From Haliscomenobacter sp041740695 (GTDB lineage Bacteria > Bacteroidota > Bacteroidia > Chitinophagales > Saprospiraceae), in assembly GCF_041740695.1 (NCBI RefSeq), contig NZ_JBGSLK010000132.1, forward strand, positions 30,782 through 94,781: a DNA stretch of 64,000 nt, given 5' to 3'. This document shows positions 34,701 to 44,182 of the stretch, in pieces; the first letter of the stretch is position 1, and every line of letters begins with the position of its first letter. The position numbers were made by a program, and so were the translations under genes. The notes under the pieces are model-generated. The model did no database searches. It saw only the letters and a list, made by a program, of their open reading frames with translations, and was not told where the DNA came from.

Positions 34701-35642
34701 ATGCCTACAATCAAAAGCCTCATTCAAGATTCAAGATTAAAAGAAGCCCTGAAAGCCCTCGAAAAGGAGGTGCCCGATTACCTGCAAAACGATGTAATTC
34801 TCCAGCAATCTCGGCTCAATGGCCTGGAAAGACAGGAACGTGGCGGTACAATTTCAAGGGATAACGCTGATATTGAAAGAGCCAGAATCCGGGGAGCGAT
34901 TCTGTCTATTTATGATGATGCGGGTATAAAAGAAGTGGAGCCGGAACCAATTGAAGTAACAGAAGAGCGCTCAAACAATCCTACCGAGCGAGATACTGAC
35001 GATGGTTTTGGCGACCAGTCCGAACCCGTCGAAATTCCTGCCATTGAGCCCTTATTGGAAAGCCTCGGTGTACCCAAAGGGGCAAATGGGCAAACCAAAA
35101 TCCTTTTTTTGACCGCCAATCCTGCTGATCAGCAAAATTTGGCGGTGGATCGGGAGTCCAAGCAGGTATTGGTAGATGCACAAGGCAAAGAGTTAGAAGT
35201 GGTCGTTTGTCCACATATTGATCGAGGTAGTATGATCAGTATGGTTGCTTTTCAGAAGCCTCAAATTGTACATTTTTCAGGGCATGGCAAGGATGGAAGC
35301 TTGGCGATGATCGACCCAGGGTCGAATAAAACTTACCGGGTCGAAAATGAAGATTTGATAGAAATATTCCAACTATTTAAGGAAGTGGGCGTAAAATGTG
35401 TGGTTTTGTGTTCTTGCTGGTCTTTCAGTCAAGCTAAAGTCATCTCAGACTTAGGGATTCCTGTAATTGGTATGTTGCGAAAAATTGGGGATGAAGATGC
35501 CATTCAATTTTCAAGAGATTTGTACTATTTGTTGATGAGCAACAACCCTTTAGAAAGCATTTTTAAACTGGCCAAGTTAAAAGTCACCAAAGCCAGCCGC
35601 GAGATTCCCTCCCTGTGGTACAATGGCAAAAGGATTGCATAA
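34701..35642 (+). CDS. EAD11-like / CHAT-domain protease
   Basis: 313 residues, cytoplasmic. Residues 1-78 (MPTIKSLIQDSRLKEALKAL, LNGLERQERGGTIS, RARIRGAILSIYD) fit an effector-associated domain of the EAD11 type, used for homotypic pairing with a partner carrying the same domain. An acidic linker (80-125) leads to a CHAT protease fold with His195 in HFSGHG and Cys237/Cys239 in VVLCSCWS. The usual CHAT NAC motif is replaced by CSC here. No adjacent EAD11-bearing STAND or TIR partner is visible. The EAD assignment rests on sequence feel alone. Confidence 0.75.
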   Translation: MPTIKSLIQDSRLKEALKALEKEVPDYLQNDVILQQSRLNGLERQERGGTISRDNADIERARIRGAILSIYDDAGIKEVEPEPIEVTEERSNNPTERDTDDGFGDQSEPVEIPAIEPLLESLGVPKGANGQTKILFLTANPADQQNLAVDRESKQVLVDAQGKELEVVVCPHIDRGSMISMVAFQKPQIVHFSGHGKDGSLAMIDPGSNKTYRVENEDLIEIFQLFKEVGVKCVVLCSCWSFSQAKVISDLGIPVIGMLRKIGDEDAIQFSRDLYYLLMSNNPLESIFKLAKLKVTKASREIPSLWYNGKRIA

Positions 35643-35741
35643 TCGTCGCTTACAGCAGTTCTTTTTGCAGGTGTACAGGATTTTTGTTAATCTAGCAGCC
35701 AGATTATAAACAAACGTTGTAGAACTCAAAAAACAAGAACA

Positions 35742-36491
35742 ATGATCAGACTTTTTTCAATGCTAGTTTGCTTTCTAGGGCTGAGTGTAGTGGCACTGGC
35801 TCAAATTGCTCCAAACCAACAGGTTAAACCTGAGATGACCGAAGTGTGGGAACCAGAACCCCGCATAGTTACGCCCGGGGGCACCGCCAAAGCACCTTCG
35901 GATGCCATCATACTTTTTGATGGTAAAAACCTGGATGAATGGGTCGCGGCTGCGGGCGGCAAACCAGCTGGCTGGAAAGCAGATGGCAGCGCCATGACCG
36001 TAGTCAAAGGCACTGGAGGGATTCGCACCAAAAAAGAATTCGGCGACATTCAATTGCACATCGAATTTCGTCCACCTTCAGTAGTAGAAGGCAATGGTCA
36101 GGGGCGTGGCAACAGCGGGGTCTTTTTGCAAGGCCGATACGAGCTGCAGGTGTTGGACAGCTACAATAACCGCACTTACTCCAATGGCCAGGCTGCTTCT
36201 ATCTACAAACAATCGATGCCACTGGTAAACGCCTGTTTGCCTCCGGGGGAATGGCAAGTGTACGACGTCATCTACATGGCCCCTCGCTTCAACGCGGATG
36301 GCATCAAAATTAGCCCGGCGTACATTACCGTGTTCCAAAATGGTATCCTGGTGCAAAACCACACCGAAATCCGAGGCACTACCGAATACATCGGTATGCC
36401 CAAAAACGTCGCACACGGCAAAGGGCCGCTGGAATTGCAAGACCATGGCAATCCCACCAGTTTCCGCAACGTGTGGGTCCGCGAACTGTAG
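35742..36491 (+). CDS. secreted DUF1080 (3-keto-disaccharide hydrolase-like) protein
   Basis: 249 residues with a signal peptide (about 1-20, ending ALAQ). The mature part holds ILFDGKNLDEWVA, KEFGDIQLHIEFRPP, GNSGVFLQGRYELQVLDSY and GPLELQDHGNPTSFRNVWVREL. That is the concanavalin-like jelly roll of DUF1080, in which some members hydrolyse 3-keto-glycosides. It is likely periplasmic or surface-exposed and would fit the sugar-degrading genes in the window. Its TAG stop is the tip of a palindrome (36488-36517). Confidence 0.88.
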   Translation: MIRLFSMLVCFLGLSVVALAQIAPNQQVKPEMTEVWEPEPRIVTPGGTAKAPSDAIILFDGKNLDEWVAAAGGKPAGWKADGSAMTVVKGTGGIRTKKEFGDIQLHIEFRPPSVVEGNGQGRGNSGVFLQGRYELQVLDSYNNRTYSNGQAASIYKQSMPLVNACLPPGEWQVYDVIYMAPRFNADGIKISPAYITVFQNGILVQNHTEIRGTTEYIGMPKNVAHGKGPLELQDHGNPTSFRNVWVREL

Positions 36492-36600
36492 GGGTAACCC
36501 TACGTGGTTACCCCTACAACGGGATTTTTTAAAATCGCATTGGTATATTGATGGGCAACCGCAAGGGCTTGCGCGCGAGGGCAACCGCAAGGGATTGCCC
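36488..36600. repeat. palindromes after the DUF1080 gene
   Basis: GTAGGGGTAAC pairs with GTTACCCCTAC (36488-36517), the same family as the outer arms at 11362-11502, and it supplies the TAG stop. It is followed by two copies of GGGCAACCGCAAGGG..TTGC (36554-36600), each able to fold, and at 36720-36797 by a CACAAAGGGGCACAAAG repeat with its mirror. Confidence 0.75.
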
Positions 36601-36757
36601 CAACGAATGGCATCCAATTCATTTTGGGTGCCATTTTTATTTCCACAAAAAAATTCAACCTGCCTGCCACCTTCCATTGCCCCCACTGTCTAACCACCAA
36701 AGCGGCACATTTTCACAAAGAAAACACAAAGGGGCACAAAGAACACAAAGTTAGACG

Positions 36758-37078
36758 TTGACGACGCTTCACTTGGTGCCCCTTGTGCCCTCTTTACTCG
36801 GTTCGGGGCTCTTGTTGATTGGCAATTTAGAGCAGACCCTGGCTGGCGAAACGTATACCGAATCCTGGTTGAACGAACTAACCAGCGCCTATGAACCCTT
36901 GGGCCGATTGTTCAACCGACGACGCCCAGGCGAAGGTGACGATGCAGAAATGGCCGCTGGTTGTGGTGCATTTGCGGGCGTGAGTGACTCTTTCGGTGGG
37001 TGTGGTAGTGGAGGCTGTAGTGGTAGCGGCGGCAGTGGCGGCAGCGGTTGCGGCGGTGGAGGTTGTGGCGGAGGTTAA
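36758..37078 (+). pseudogene. Gly/Cys-rich C-terminal fragment
   Basis: A 106-codon frame from a TTG. After a repeat-derived start it reads like protein: LIGNLEQTLAGETYTESWLN, FNRRRPGEGDDAEMAAGCGA, and then a tail of about 30 residues made only of Gly, Ser and Cys. Such GGCGGG-type tails end certain bacterial membrane proteins (TIGR04222-like), so this may be the 3' remnant of one. Its stop codon overlaps the convergent AraC gene's stop (TTAA). It could instead be a small intact protein. Confidence 0.35.
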
Positions 37079-38958
37079 ACCTTCACTGATTGGAAAAACT
37101 CACTTGGTGACTGATTCGTGATTTTTTTAAAAGAACGGTTGAACGCCGTTTTGGAGTTAAAACCTACCTCAAAAGCAATGCTCAATAGAGTATAGTGCTG
37201 GAAATGGGGATCTTCCATGCGCCGTTTGAATTCTTCAATCCGGTAGGTGTTGATGAAATCGAAGAAGTTGACGTCGTAGCCCTCATTGATCACTTTAGAC
37301 AACAAATAAGGCGGCATTTTGAGCATACTGGCCAATTCGTTGAGCGTCAATTTTGGGTTTGTAAAGGGCTTGTGCTGAGTCATGTAGGCCTCCACCTGTT
37401 GCTTGAGGCGTTGCAAATTTTCATCACTCAGCTCTTCACTCTTCTTGTCACTCAGGTGTCCGGCTTTTACTTCTTCTATTGGAATTTCAGGAATGGTGTT
37501 GAATAGGGAAACGGGCTGTGCGACCTTGAAAATTTCTGGCTGGTGAATGGCAAAATAGCCTAAGAGGTGAGGAATGATGGAAAAAATCAACCAGATCATG
37601 TCGGCACTTTTTTCCGTAAACAGCCAAATCTCGTGGTGATTGAGGAAACCAATACCGGCAACGACCAAAGTGAAAGCCCAAAGCAACAAACAGACGCCCA
37701 TAATGATCAATACCGTCAGCAAAAAATGCAGGTTTTCCTCAAAAGAATAACTGCGTTGGGATTGTTTACGGTATCCTTGAATGGCATGGAGGCTCAAGTA
37801 GGTGTAAAAAACATTGGAGAACCAGCCAAAAACCGCCACTGCGTTCACGGCCCACCAGCCTTGAGCATCGTGACTTACCACGTCGACTTTGAGGGCGGCC
37901 ACTTCAGCCAAAAAGAAAGGAGTATAGGCAAAAATTTGCAGCGCACTAGGAATAAAATGCAGCAATACCCGGGCTGAAAACTGGTCGCTTTGGAACAACA
38001 GCCGCCGCACATACAAATAAAAAGCCGGAGGATAAGCCAGCAACAAAAAGTCGGGCACAAACTGCAAAAAAGGAAAAATTTGCGCAATGTCCCGCTGATT
38101 GCCGAGTGTGCGGATCAAGAGGATGGAGGAAACAAAAAACAGCAAAAAGACCAGCCAGCGATTGGCTTTGCGGTTGAAATCCTGAATGGTGGGGATGGCC
38201 AAAACTAGCAAAAAGCCCTGCAATGCGGCAAACAAAATGATGATGTCGTACCAGGCAAAAGCCAACAAATTACCCGAGCCCGATAAGTCTTCCCAGGTCG
38301 CAATTTCAAACTCGAGAGGCTGATTGGCTTTGATTTGACTGCGGAACAAAACCCGGTTGGGCCGCATGCGCCCATTTTCTTGGCCTTCTACCGAAGCCCA
38401 GGTGCCACGGGTAAATTTGAATTCGATGCGCTCCAGTTCGGTGGAAAAATTGACCCGGTAAGTGCCGTTGGCCTGGCGGTATAAGCGGTGCGCTTCGTCG
38501 CGGGAATTCCAGTTGTTGAAATTTCCGGCGAGGTATAGTGTAGCATCGTGGGGAGTATTGGAGGGAATTTGTTTGATGACCATTTGGTAAAAGGCCCGTT
38601 TTTCCCAACCCACAATTTCAATTTGCACAAGCTGTTGCTGCGGCGAAAAATCGTATTTGCGACTGGGGATAAATGTACCAGTCGAATCACTTTCCACATA
38701 AGCCCAACTGCCCTGGGTGAGTTTGTACTCAAAGTGCTGCAATTCCTGATCCAGTTCGATGTAATACAAATCTGATCCTTTCCGGGTGAGTTTAAAGGCA
38801 GGATCACCCGGATTCCAATTGTTGAAACTTGTCGCCAAATACAACCCGGACTCCGGCAAGGGCAGGGGAGCAATAACCCTCACCTCAAGGCGGATTTTGC
38901 CCAACGCAAAAGCGCTACAACTCAGCAATAGGAGGGTTAGGAAGCCTGCTCTTTTCAT
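37075..38958 (-). CDS. membrane AraC regulator with two periplasmic starch-binding-like modules
   Basis: 627 residues. There is a signal peptide at about 1-19, then two similar beta modules at about 22-115 and 125-215, each with an SFNNWNPGDPAF / NFNNWNSRDEAH motif, an FEYKLTQGSW / FEFKFTRGTW strand and a following SVEG or VESD. This looks like the CBM20/CBM48 fold. Seven hydrophobic segments follow (about 232-480), and then a cytoplasmic AraC-type HTH pair (about 515-627: LTLNELASMLKMPPYLLSKV, TLLSIAFEVGFNSKTAFNRS). A glucan-sensing, membrane-bound transcription regulator is inferred. Confidence 0.82.
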   Translation of the reverse strand: MKRAGFLTLLLLSCSAFALGKIRLEVRVIAPLPLPESGLYLATSFNNWNPGDPAFKLTRKGSDLYYIELDQELQHFEYKLTQGSWAYVESDSTGTFIPSRKYDFSPQQQLVQIEIVGWEKRAFYQMVIKQIPSNTPHDATLYLAGNFNNWNSRDEAHRLYRQANGTYRVNFSTELERIEFKFTRGTWASVEGQENGRMRPNRVLFRSQIKANQPLEFEIATWEDLSGSGNLLAFAWYDIIILFAALQGFLLVLAIPTIQDFNRKANRWLVFLLFFVSSILLIRTLGNQRDIAQIFPFLQFVPDFLLLAYPPAFYLYVRRLLFQSDQFSARVLLHFIPSALQIFAYTPFFLAEVAALKVDVVSHDAQGWWAVNAVAVFGWFSNVFYTYLSLHAIQGYRKQSQRSYSFEENLHFLLTVLIIMGVCLLLWAFTLVVAGIGFLNHHEIWLFTEKSADMIWLIFSIIPHLLGYFAIHQPEIFKVAQPVSLFNTIPEIPIEEVKAGHLSDKKSEELSDENLQRLKQQVEAYMTQHKPFTNPKLTLNELASMLKMPPYLLSKVINEGYDVNFFDFINTYRIEEFKRRMEDPHFQHYTLLSIAFEVGFNSKTAFNRSFKKITNQSPSEFFQSVKV

Positions 38959-39193
38959 AGTTGGGACTGTTGCGTTTAAAGGTAGTGAATTGTTGGGAAA
39001 ATGACACCAATGGATGTGTATTCAACCCTGACTCTGCCAATAAAACTTAAGCTTGCTTTTTAAAAAATAGCAATGTTTGACTTTTGTAAAACTTTATCTA
39101 ACAAAATCTGCCAATCCTTTGTTGCTGCATAAAGAAGATGTTTAAGTGAAATTTTTTTGGAGAAAGGGGAACGTTTTTTGAAGATATTGGATC

Positions 39194-39201
39194 TATATTT
39201 G
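39194..39201 (+). promoter_or_regulatory. possible -7 element of the DUF6493/SWIM operon
   Basis: TATATTTG fits TAnnTTTG, 50 bases before the start codon; no well-spaced TTG is found. The rest of the 38959-39250 spacer is AT-rich with nothing else seen. Confidence 0.35.
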
Positions 39202-39250
39202 TAACTCAAATTGTTTTACAATAACGGTTACACGTAAAAAGTAAATTATA

Positions 39251-42124
39251 ATGGATGACCTCGCCGTACAAGATATTTTAGCCGAATATGACCAACTTAT
39301 CAAAACCAGAAACCTGGATGGCTTACTGCCTTTTTTGAAGGAAAAATCAAAAGGGCATGAAGTAGCTTTGCGACAGCACATTATTGATGCGAAAGCTTAT
39401 TGGGTAGACTATACAAATTTAGCCCCAAAACCAGATTTTCCGGGAGGCCATGTGCCCTATTACGGAGGCAGAAGAGGTGATGATCAACAAGTTGAGCTGA
39501 TTATTTTGAGCGCCATCGCCTTATTAAACAAAAAAGACATCCAACGTTGGCACGAGCCCTTTGATTTTTTACAGCGCATCAATCAATCCAAACTGTATGT
39601 TGAATTAATTGAATGGGCCAAACCCAAGTGGATTGAACCCTACATTTTGCAGCGATTCCGTGGTAGAGGTTTGAATGTACTCGGATATAGTGTATTGAGA
39701 ACCCTGGAGCAACTAGGTCTAATAAGCTATCAGCCCGCCATGTTTGCCCGCAGCCTTAGCCTTTATGATCGTTGGGACTACAGGGTAGAAATTTTGGAAA
39801 AAGATGTTGTTGCGGTACTCGATTACTCATTGGAAGACTCTATTACCTGGCAACGAGACATTCCCGAGCTTTTTAATTATGAGACCTTTTTATATGCTAC
39901 TACGGTCAGGTACAAATCAGATACGGGCAGCAATTATATATCTTTTCCAATCTGGGAGTACCTCTACCAAAGGTTGTTGAGTGAAAACAAGATGAATCGG
40001 CATTTTTTTATCGAAAATGCTTTGCGGATACAGACCAAAGAATGGAACAATGACCTAAAAACTTTTTATCGAAAACGCCTAGAGGAAATCAAACTTGAGA
40101 CGGAAGAACTCATCGAATGTCAGGAACTTGTTTTTTCTTTTTTTCAAGCAAACCCGGTACCTGTGCCTGCCTTCGGCCTGGATTTATGCAAAAAAATGTA
40201 TACCCATTCAGGCTTTGATCTTCCTTCCTTCTTGGAATGGATTAGCCCCTTGATGCTGAGGGCTGAAGCCAAAAAGGTAATTAAAAGCGTGCTGCCGCTG
40301 TTGGAGAAAATAGCCAAGTTAAATCCGGATTTTCGGGGGAGCATCGCAGCAATTGTCGCAGATGTTTTGAGCATTCCAGAAATGCTCCTACAAGAACGTG
40401 CGGCAGCAGCCTTGCAAAAACTGAGTGTTTTCGATAGCTCCAGTCTGAAGGAAAGAATAAATGCTTACGTGCCTCAATTTCAGGGAAATATAAAGAAGGC
40501 GCTGGCACCCTGGTTGGATGTTGAAAAGACGATTCAAGCTGAACCTGAACGCATAATTTATCAGTATCAACCACTCAAAGAAAAACTGCTTACCCAAGCC
40601 ATCCAACTACCCGTTACCTGGAATGATATTCTGTTTCAAGTAGGTAAATGTATCAACTCCAACGAACCTCAGGAAGCAGAAATTCTGTTGCATGCTTTTC
40701 TTTGCAAGCGGCATCTTTTCCCAGAAGATTATCCAGCGCAGTTGAGTCCCTACTTTAAGCAGTTGGAGCAAATTTATTTTGACATCAATTACAAAAATGA
40801 TGTAAAGCGATTTTTACTTTGCAAACTACCGGATCTACAGGCTGATTATCAGGATAGACATTATAAGTATGGAGTTCCAAGTGTATTGGATTTAATGGAA
40901 AAGTTGCTGGCGATTACGGCGGAAAAAATGCGGCAACAGTCTCAGTTCTCCCTTTTGTGTGAACCTACCCACTTGCCTTATTGGATTGAACCCAAAGTGT
41001 TGCTCAGCCGAATCATTGCTTACCAAGAAAACAAAGAACCCATCCATGCGCTCGATTTGAGCATCGCTATCGCCAGAATGTGCCGGGAGGGCATTGAAGA
41101 AGCTACCCCACTGGTGTCACAGATTAAAGGGCACTTACAAATCCTCCTGAAATTTTGCCTGGGCCTGGAGACTAAAATTCACTTGCATGACGAGAAATCT
41201 TTGGAACAATGGATGCCTAATCTTAAGGGAAATCACTTTGAAAAACTGGCATTGTGGGCAGTAGCCGCTCGTACTCATGATCCAGCGGGTACTTTTAATG
41301 AATTTGTAGGAACACCTTTCCAAAAGGAAGCTTTTGTTGTTGAAGCGTTCCGGCCACAATTTTATTTTAGAGCAGCTTGGGAAGATGGGATGAACTACAA
41401 TTCGCGCCAAATTGAACGCCTCAAATCCTGGGAAGAACTGGCCATCGACATGCCGGAAGCATCATTCTCCCCCACAAATTTGCTGTACAGTTTGACCTTT
41501 CATCAAAACCGTGACCGTTGGAGCGATCATTTGTACAATCAGGCTAGTGTATTTTTTTGGCACAGCCTGATGCCGCAGAATCCTGAACCACTTTCTATTC
41601 GACTAGCCATTTCATCTTGCCAGAATGGTGATTTTGGTCGAAGCGATATGCAAGGATTTTTAAGGATCGTTGATCGACCAGAGTTTTGGTTTTCTGATGC
41701 CAGTATGCTGGTTTTCGCCTGTTGTTTTTTACAGGAGAGGAAAGAGACCCGTTTTTTGGCTACTGAGGTTTTGATTCATCTCATTGAAAAGCGGAAGTTG
41801 GATTTGGGCCTTTTTGGTGAAAAACTGGCATTCCTCATCTCTGGAAAATATGGGGTATTGTTGCGTTGCGTAGATGCCCTGGCTGCGATTAAAGACGTAT
41901 CGCCCATTCACAATGTTGCATTGTTTATGATCCTGAATACGGCACTTGCCAACTTGAAGATGGAAGAGAAACTGCCCCTCAATTTTAAAAAACTACTTGA
42001 ACACTATCTGGATATCCTAGTTAAAACGGGTCAGAAGCCAACAGAAGCAGCTCAGAACTTTCTGAAGAAATGGCAGTACAGCCCATCTGTTAAAAATCTG
42101 ATTAAACAAATCGTAAAACCCTGA
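39251..42124 (+). CDS. large helical protein, DUF6493-like
   Basis: 957 residues, cytoplasmic, without signal peptide or membrane segment. It is made of HEAT-like helical hairpins (LLPLLEKIAKLNPDFRGSIA, AAAALQKLSVFDSSSLKERI). The N-terminal QDILAEYDQLIKTRNLDGLL and the overall length fit what I recall of DUF6493 proteins in Bacteroidota, which occur beside SWIM zinc-finger genes, as here (two bases apart). There is no catalytic motif. It could be a scaffold for the SWIM partner in a nucleic-acid-related function; this is inference. Confidence 0.65.
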   Translation: MDDLAVQDILAEYDQLIKTRNLDGLLPFLKEKSKGHEVALRQHIIDAKAYWVDYTNLAPKPDFPGGHVPYYGGRRGDDQQVELIILSAIALLNKKDIQRWHEPFDFLQRINQSKLYVELIEWAKPKWIEPYILQRFRGRGLNVLGYSVLRTLEQLGLISYQPAMFARSLSLYDRWDYRVEILEKDVVAVLDYSLEDSITWQRDIPELFNYETFLYATTVRYKSDTGSNYISFPIWEYLYQRLLSENKMNRHFFIENALRIQTKEWNNDLKTFYRKRLEEIKLETEELIECQELVFSFFQANPVPVPAFGLDLCKKMYTHSGFDLPSFLEWISPLMLRAEAKKVIKSVLPLLEKIAKLNPDFRGSIAAIVADVLSIPEMLLQERAAAALQKLSVFDSSSLKERINAYVPQFQGNIKKALAPWLDVEKTIQAEPERIIYQYQPLKEKLLTQAIQLPVTWNDILFQVGKCINSNEPQEAEILLHAFLCKRHLFPEDYPAQLSPYFKQLEQIYFDINYKNDVKRFLLCKLPDLQADYQDRHYKYGVPSVLDLMEKLLAITAEKMRQQSQFSLLCEPTHLPYWIEPKVLLSRIIAYQENKEPIHALDLSIAIARMCREGIEEATPLVSQIKGHLQILLKFCLGLETKIHLHDEKSLEQWMPNLKGNHFEKLALWAVAARTHDPAGTFNEFVGTPFQKEAFVVEAFRPQFYFRAAWEDGMNYNSRQIERLKSWEELAIDMPEASFSPTNLLYSLTFHQNRDRWSDHLYNQASVFFWHSLMPQNPEPLSIRLAISSCQNGDFGRSDMQGFLRIVDRPEFWFSDASMLVFACCFLQERKETRFLATEVLIHLIEKRKLDLGLFGEKLAFLISGKYGVLLRCVDALAAIKDVSPIHNVALFMILNTALANLKMEEKLPLNFKKLLEHYLDILVKTGQKPTEAAQNFLKKWQYSPSVKNLIKQIVKP

Positions 42125-42126
42125 TC

Positions 42127-43464
42127 ATGGAAAACTTAACCTATCAATACGACACTGGTTCAACCATCAAAAAATCATCCGGCTTGTATCAACTAATGTT
42201 GGCCCACCAGTGTGAACTACAAGAGACCAACAACATCCCCTGTTTCTTTTGGGGCAACCTCACCGAGCCCTACACCACTGCCAAATGCTGGACCACCATC
42301 GCCAAAGTCGTGCGGAGTAGCTTTAGCCCCATTCCACCCAGTTTGCGCGACCCTATCGTTTCGGCAGGGGCGGAACGCCTGCGATTTGAGGGTTTTTCCT
42401 CCTGCAACGGGGTGTATGTCCGCCTGGATATGCAACCCGAGGCCATTGATGGTGAGTTCATCGCCAGCGGAACCACCAATGTGGACTTCAACGACCCCAT
42501 GCTCAATGCCCTCAACGCCATTCAAAAAAACGAACGCGTGACTCTGGCCGTGGGGCAACAAGATGTGCAAGTGATCACCAGCAAAGCAAAGGTGGTCGAA
42601 AAAAAAGTCACCCTGCCCACCCGTTGGATTAAAGGGCTAACCAGCGTCCAATTGTACCTGGCGGACATGGAACAGAAATTTGAAATCCCTAAAATTCAAG
42701 CGATTCAATTGTTCCAGAGCCTGCCTAAAGGAGTGCTTAAAGGAGATTTTTTTGTCAGCAAAAGAGCGGGTAAATTTATGTTTGCGCCAATCGCGACGCC
42801 GGATAGTGTGCGCATCGGAGGAGTGCAACGTTTACGCTTGTTGGAAGGTCTTTTACCTTTGTTGGACAACATTATGGTTTACGAAACCGCCGATCGGGAA
42901 ACCTGTGCTTTCGTTTGTGAATTGGGCAAAATGCAACTACTCATGGCCTTTTCGCCAGACAATAATCGTGGCTTCTCTGGTGAGGGGAAAGCTTTGGAAA
43001 ACCTGACCCAAAATGTACCGATAGAATGGATTTATGGCCTGAACGCCCTTTTAAAATCCAATGAAGTCTTCAGCCCAACCATGCTTTCAATTGAGCAAGA
43101 CATTGACTTAGGTACGATGGATCAACTTACGGCAGGGCTTTCCTCAATGGGTTTGTTGGGCTATGATTTGATGGAAAATAGTCATTTTTATCGCCGCTTG
43201 CCCTTCAAAACGGAGCGCATTTTGAGCTTGAATCCTCGTTTGAAAAACGCAAAAAAGCTGATCGAGAACAATGAGGTGCAATTTGTACAAAACACTTCTG
43301 GGTACATTGAGGCACTGGTCAAGGGCTCGGGGGTCCAGCACAAAGTGGTGATTCAAGCCGACCAACAGCGTTGTACTTGTGATTGGTACACCAAATACCA
43401 GGGCAAACGTGGGATTTGTAAACACGTTTTGGCAGTGAGAATAATGGAAGAAGCAGGGGAATAA
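42127..43464 (+). CDS. SWIM zinc-finger protein
   Basis: 445 residues. Near the C-terminus CTCDWYTKYQGKRGICKH fits the SWIM pattern CxC-n-CxH, a zinc-binding fold that contacts DNA or proteins. The N-terminal 380 residues have no motif I recognise beyond mixed alpha/beta regions (residues 10-90 around PCFFWGNLTEPYTTAKCW). It begins two bases after the DUF6493-like gene, so the two are translated together and probably act together. Confidence 0.8.
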   Translation: MENLTYQYDTGSTIKKSSGLYQLMLAHQCELQETNNIPCFFWGNLTEPYTTAKCWTTIAKVVRSSFSPIPPSLRDPIVSAGAERLRFEGFSSCNGVYVRLDMQPEAIDGEFIASGTTNVDFNDPMLNALNAIQKNERVTLAVGQQDVQVITSKAKVVEKKVTLPTRWIKGLTSVQLYLADMEQKFEIPKIQAIQLFQSLPKGVLKGDFFVSKRAGKFMFAPIATPDSVRIGGVQRLRLLEGLLPLLDNIMVYETADRETCAFVCELGKMQLLMAFSPDNNRGFSGEGKALENLTQNVPIEWIYGLNALLKSNEVFSPTMLSIEQDIDLGTMDQLTAGLSSMGLLGYDLMENSHFYRRLPFKTERILSLNPRLKNAKKLIENNEVQFVQNTSGYIEALVKGSGVQHKVVIQADQQRCTCDWYTKYQGKRGICKHVLAVRIMEEAGE

Positions 43465-43491
43465 ATTCAGAATAGCCATAAAATAAATGCA

Positions 43492-44070
43492 ATGCCAAAC
43501 ACCACACCCAAAACCAGCAACCTCATCATCACCCGAATCGCGGCTGCATTACTCGATTATTGCTTCGTCATTGGCTATGCCATTCTGCTCTTTGGGCTAG
43601 TGGGTTTGCTGTTCGGTTTTGAGCAACTAGGAACCATGGAATTCAGCCCGGCTGCCGGGCAGTTGATCGCTTTTTCAACGCTTACCTTGCCCGTGTTTTT
43701 GTATTTTTTTCTACAGGAAAAAAGTGCCAAAAAAGGCACCATCGGCAAACGCGCTTTGCGGCTACAGGTAGAAATGATTCAAGATTCCTCGAATCATACC
43801 CGAGGAATTTTGATCCGAACCGTATTGAAATTATTGCCGTGGGAAATTGCGCATTGGGGAATCCAATGGCTGGCGTTTTATACAAAGAAAGGAATGGAAC
43901 TGCCAATTTGGGTGTGGGTACTATTGATTGTGCCGCAGGTTGTGGCTTTTTTTTATTTCGTCAGTATGTTGTATACCAAAGGAACTTTGAGCTTTTACGA
44001 TGCAATTGCGGGGACGAAAGTGGTAAAGCAGGGCTCAAATAAGGTGGGAAATAAAACTTACAATTTCTAA
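43492..44070 (+). CDS. RDD-family membrane protein
   Basis: 192 residues. It opens with the family's R-ALLDY core (ITRIAAALLDYCFVIGYAIL), has three or four transmembrane helices (about 17-42, 60-78, 108-128, 138-158), and ends SFYDAIAGTKVV, matching the conserved late segment of RDD proteins. Function in this family is mostly unknown; some members transport ions or solutes. It follows the SWIM gene by 27 bases, so it may be in the same operon. Confidence 0.8.
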   Translation: MPNTTPKTSNLIITRIAAALLDYCFVIGYAILLFGLVGLLFGFEQLGTMEFSPAAGQLIAFSTLTLPVFLYFFLQEKSAKKGTIGKRALRLQVEMIQDSSNHTRGILIRTVLKLLPWEIAHWGIQWLAFYTKKGMELPIWVWVLLIVPQVVAFFYFVSMLYTKGTLSFYDAIAGTKVVKQGSNKVGNKTYNF

Positions 44071-44090
44071 GGTGCCTCTATGGTGCCTTA

Positions 44091-44139
44091 GGTTTCTTAG
44101 GTGGTGAGAATGTTTTTCTTTTTCACCACCTAAGAAACC
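44091..44139. terminator. bidirectional terminator between convergent genes
   Basis: Arms 44091-44107 and 44123-44139 form a perfect 17-bp stem (GGTTTCTTAGGTGGTGA) with a T-rich loop. It sits between the RDD gene (ends 44070) and the M14 gene (ends 44183). Confidence 0.7.
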
Positions 44140-44182
44140 CCAGACACTTCAGGGACATCTTAGTTATACAGGAGCAAAGCGC

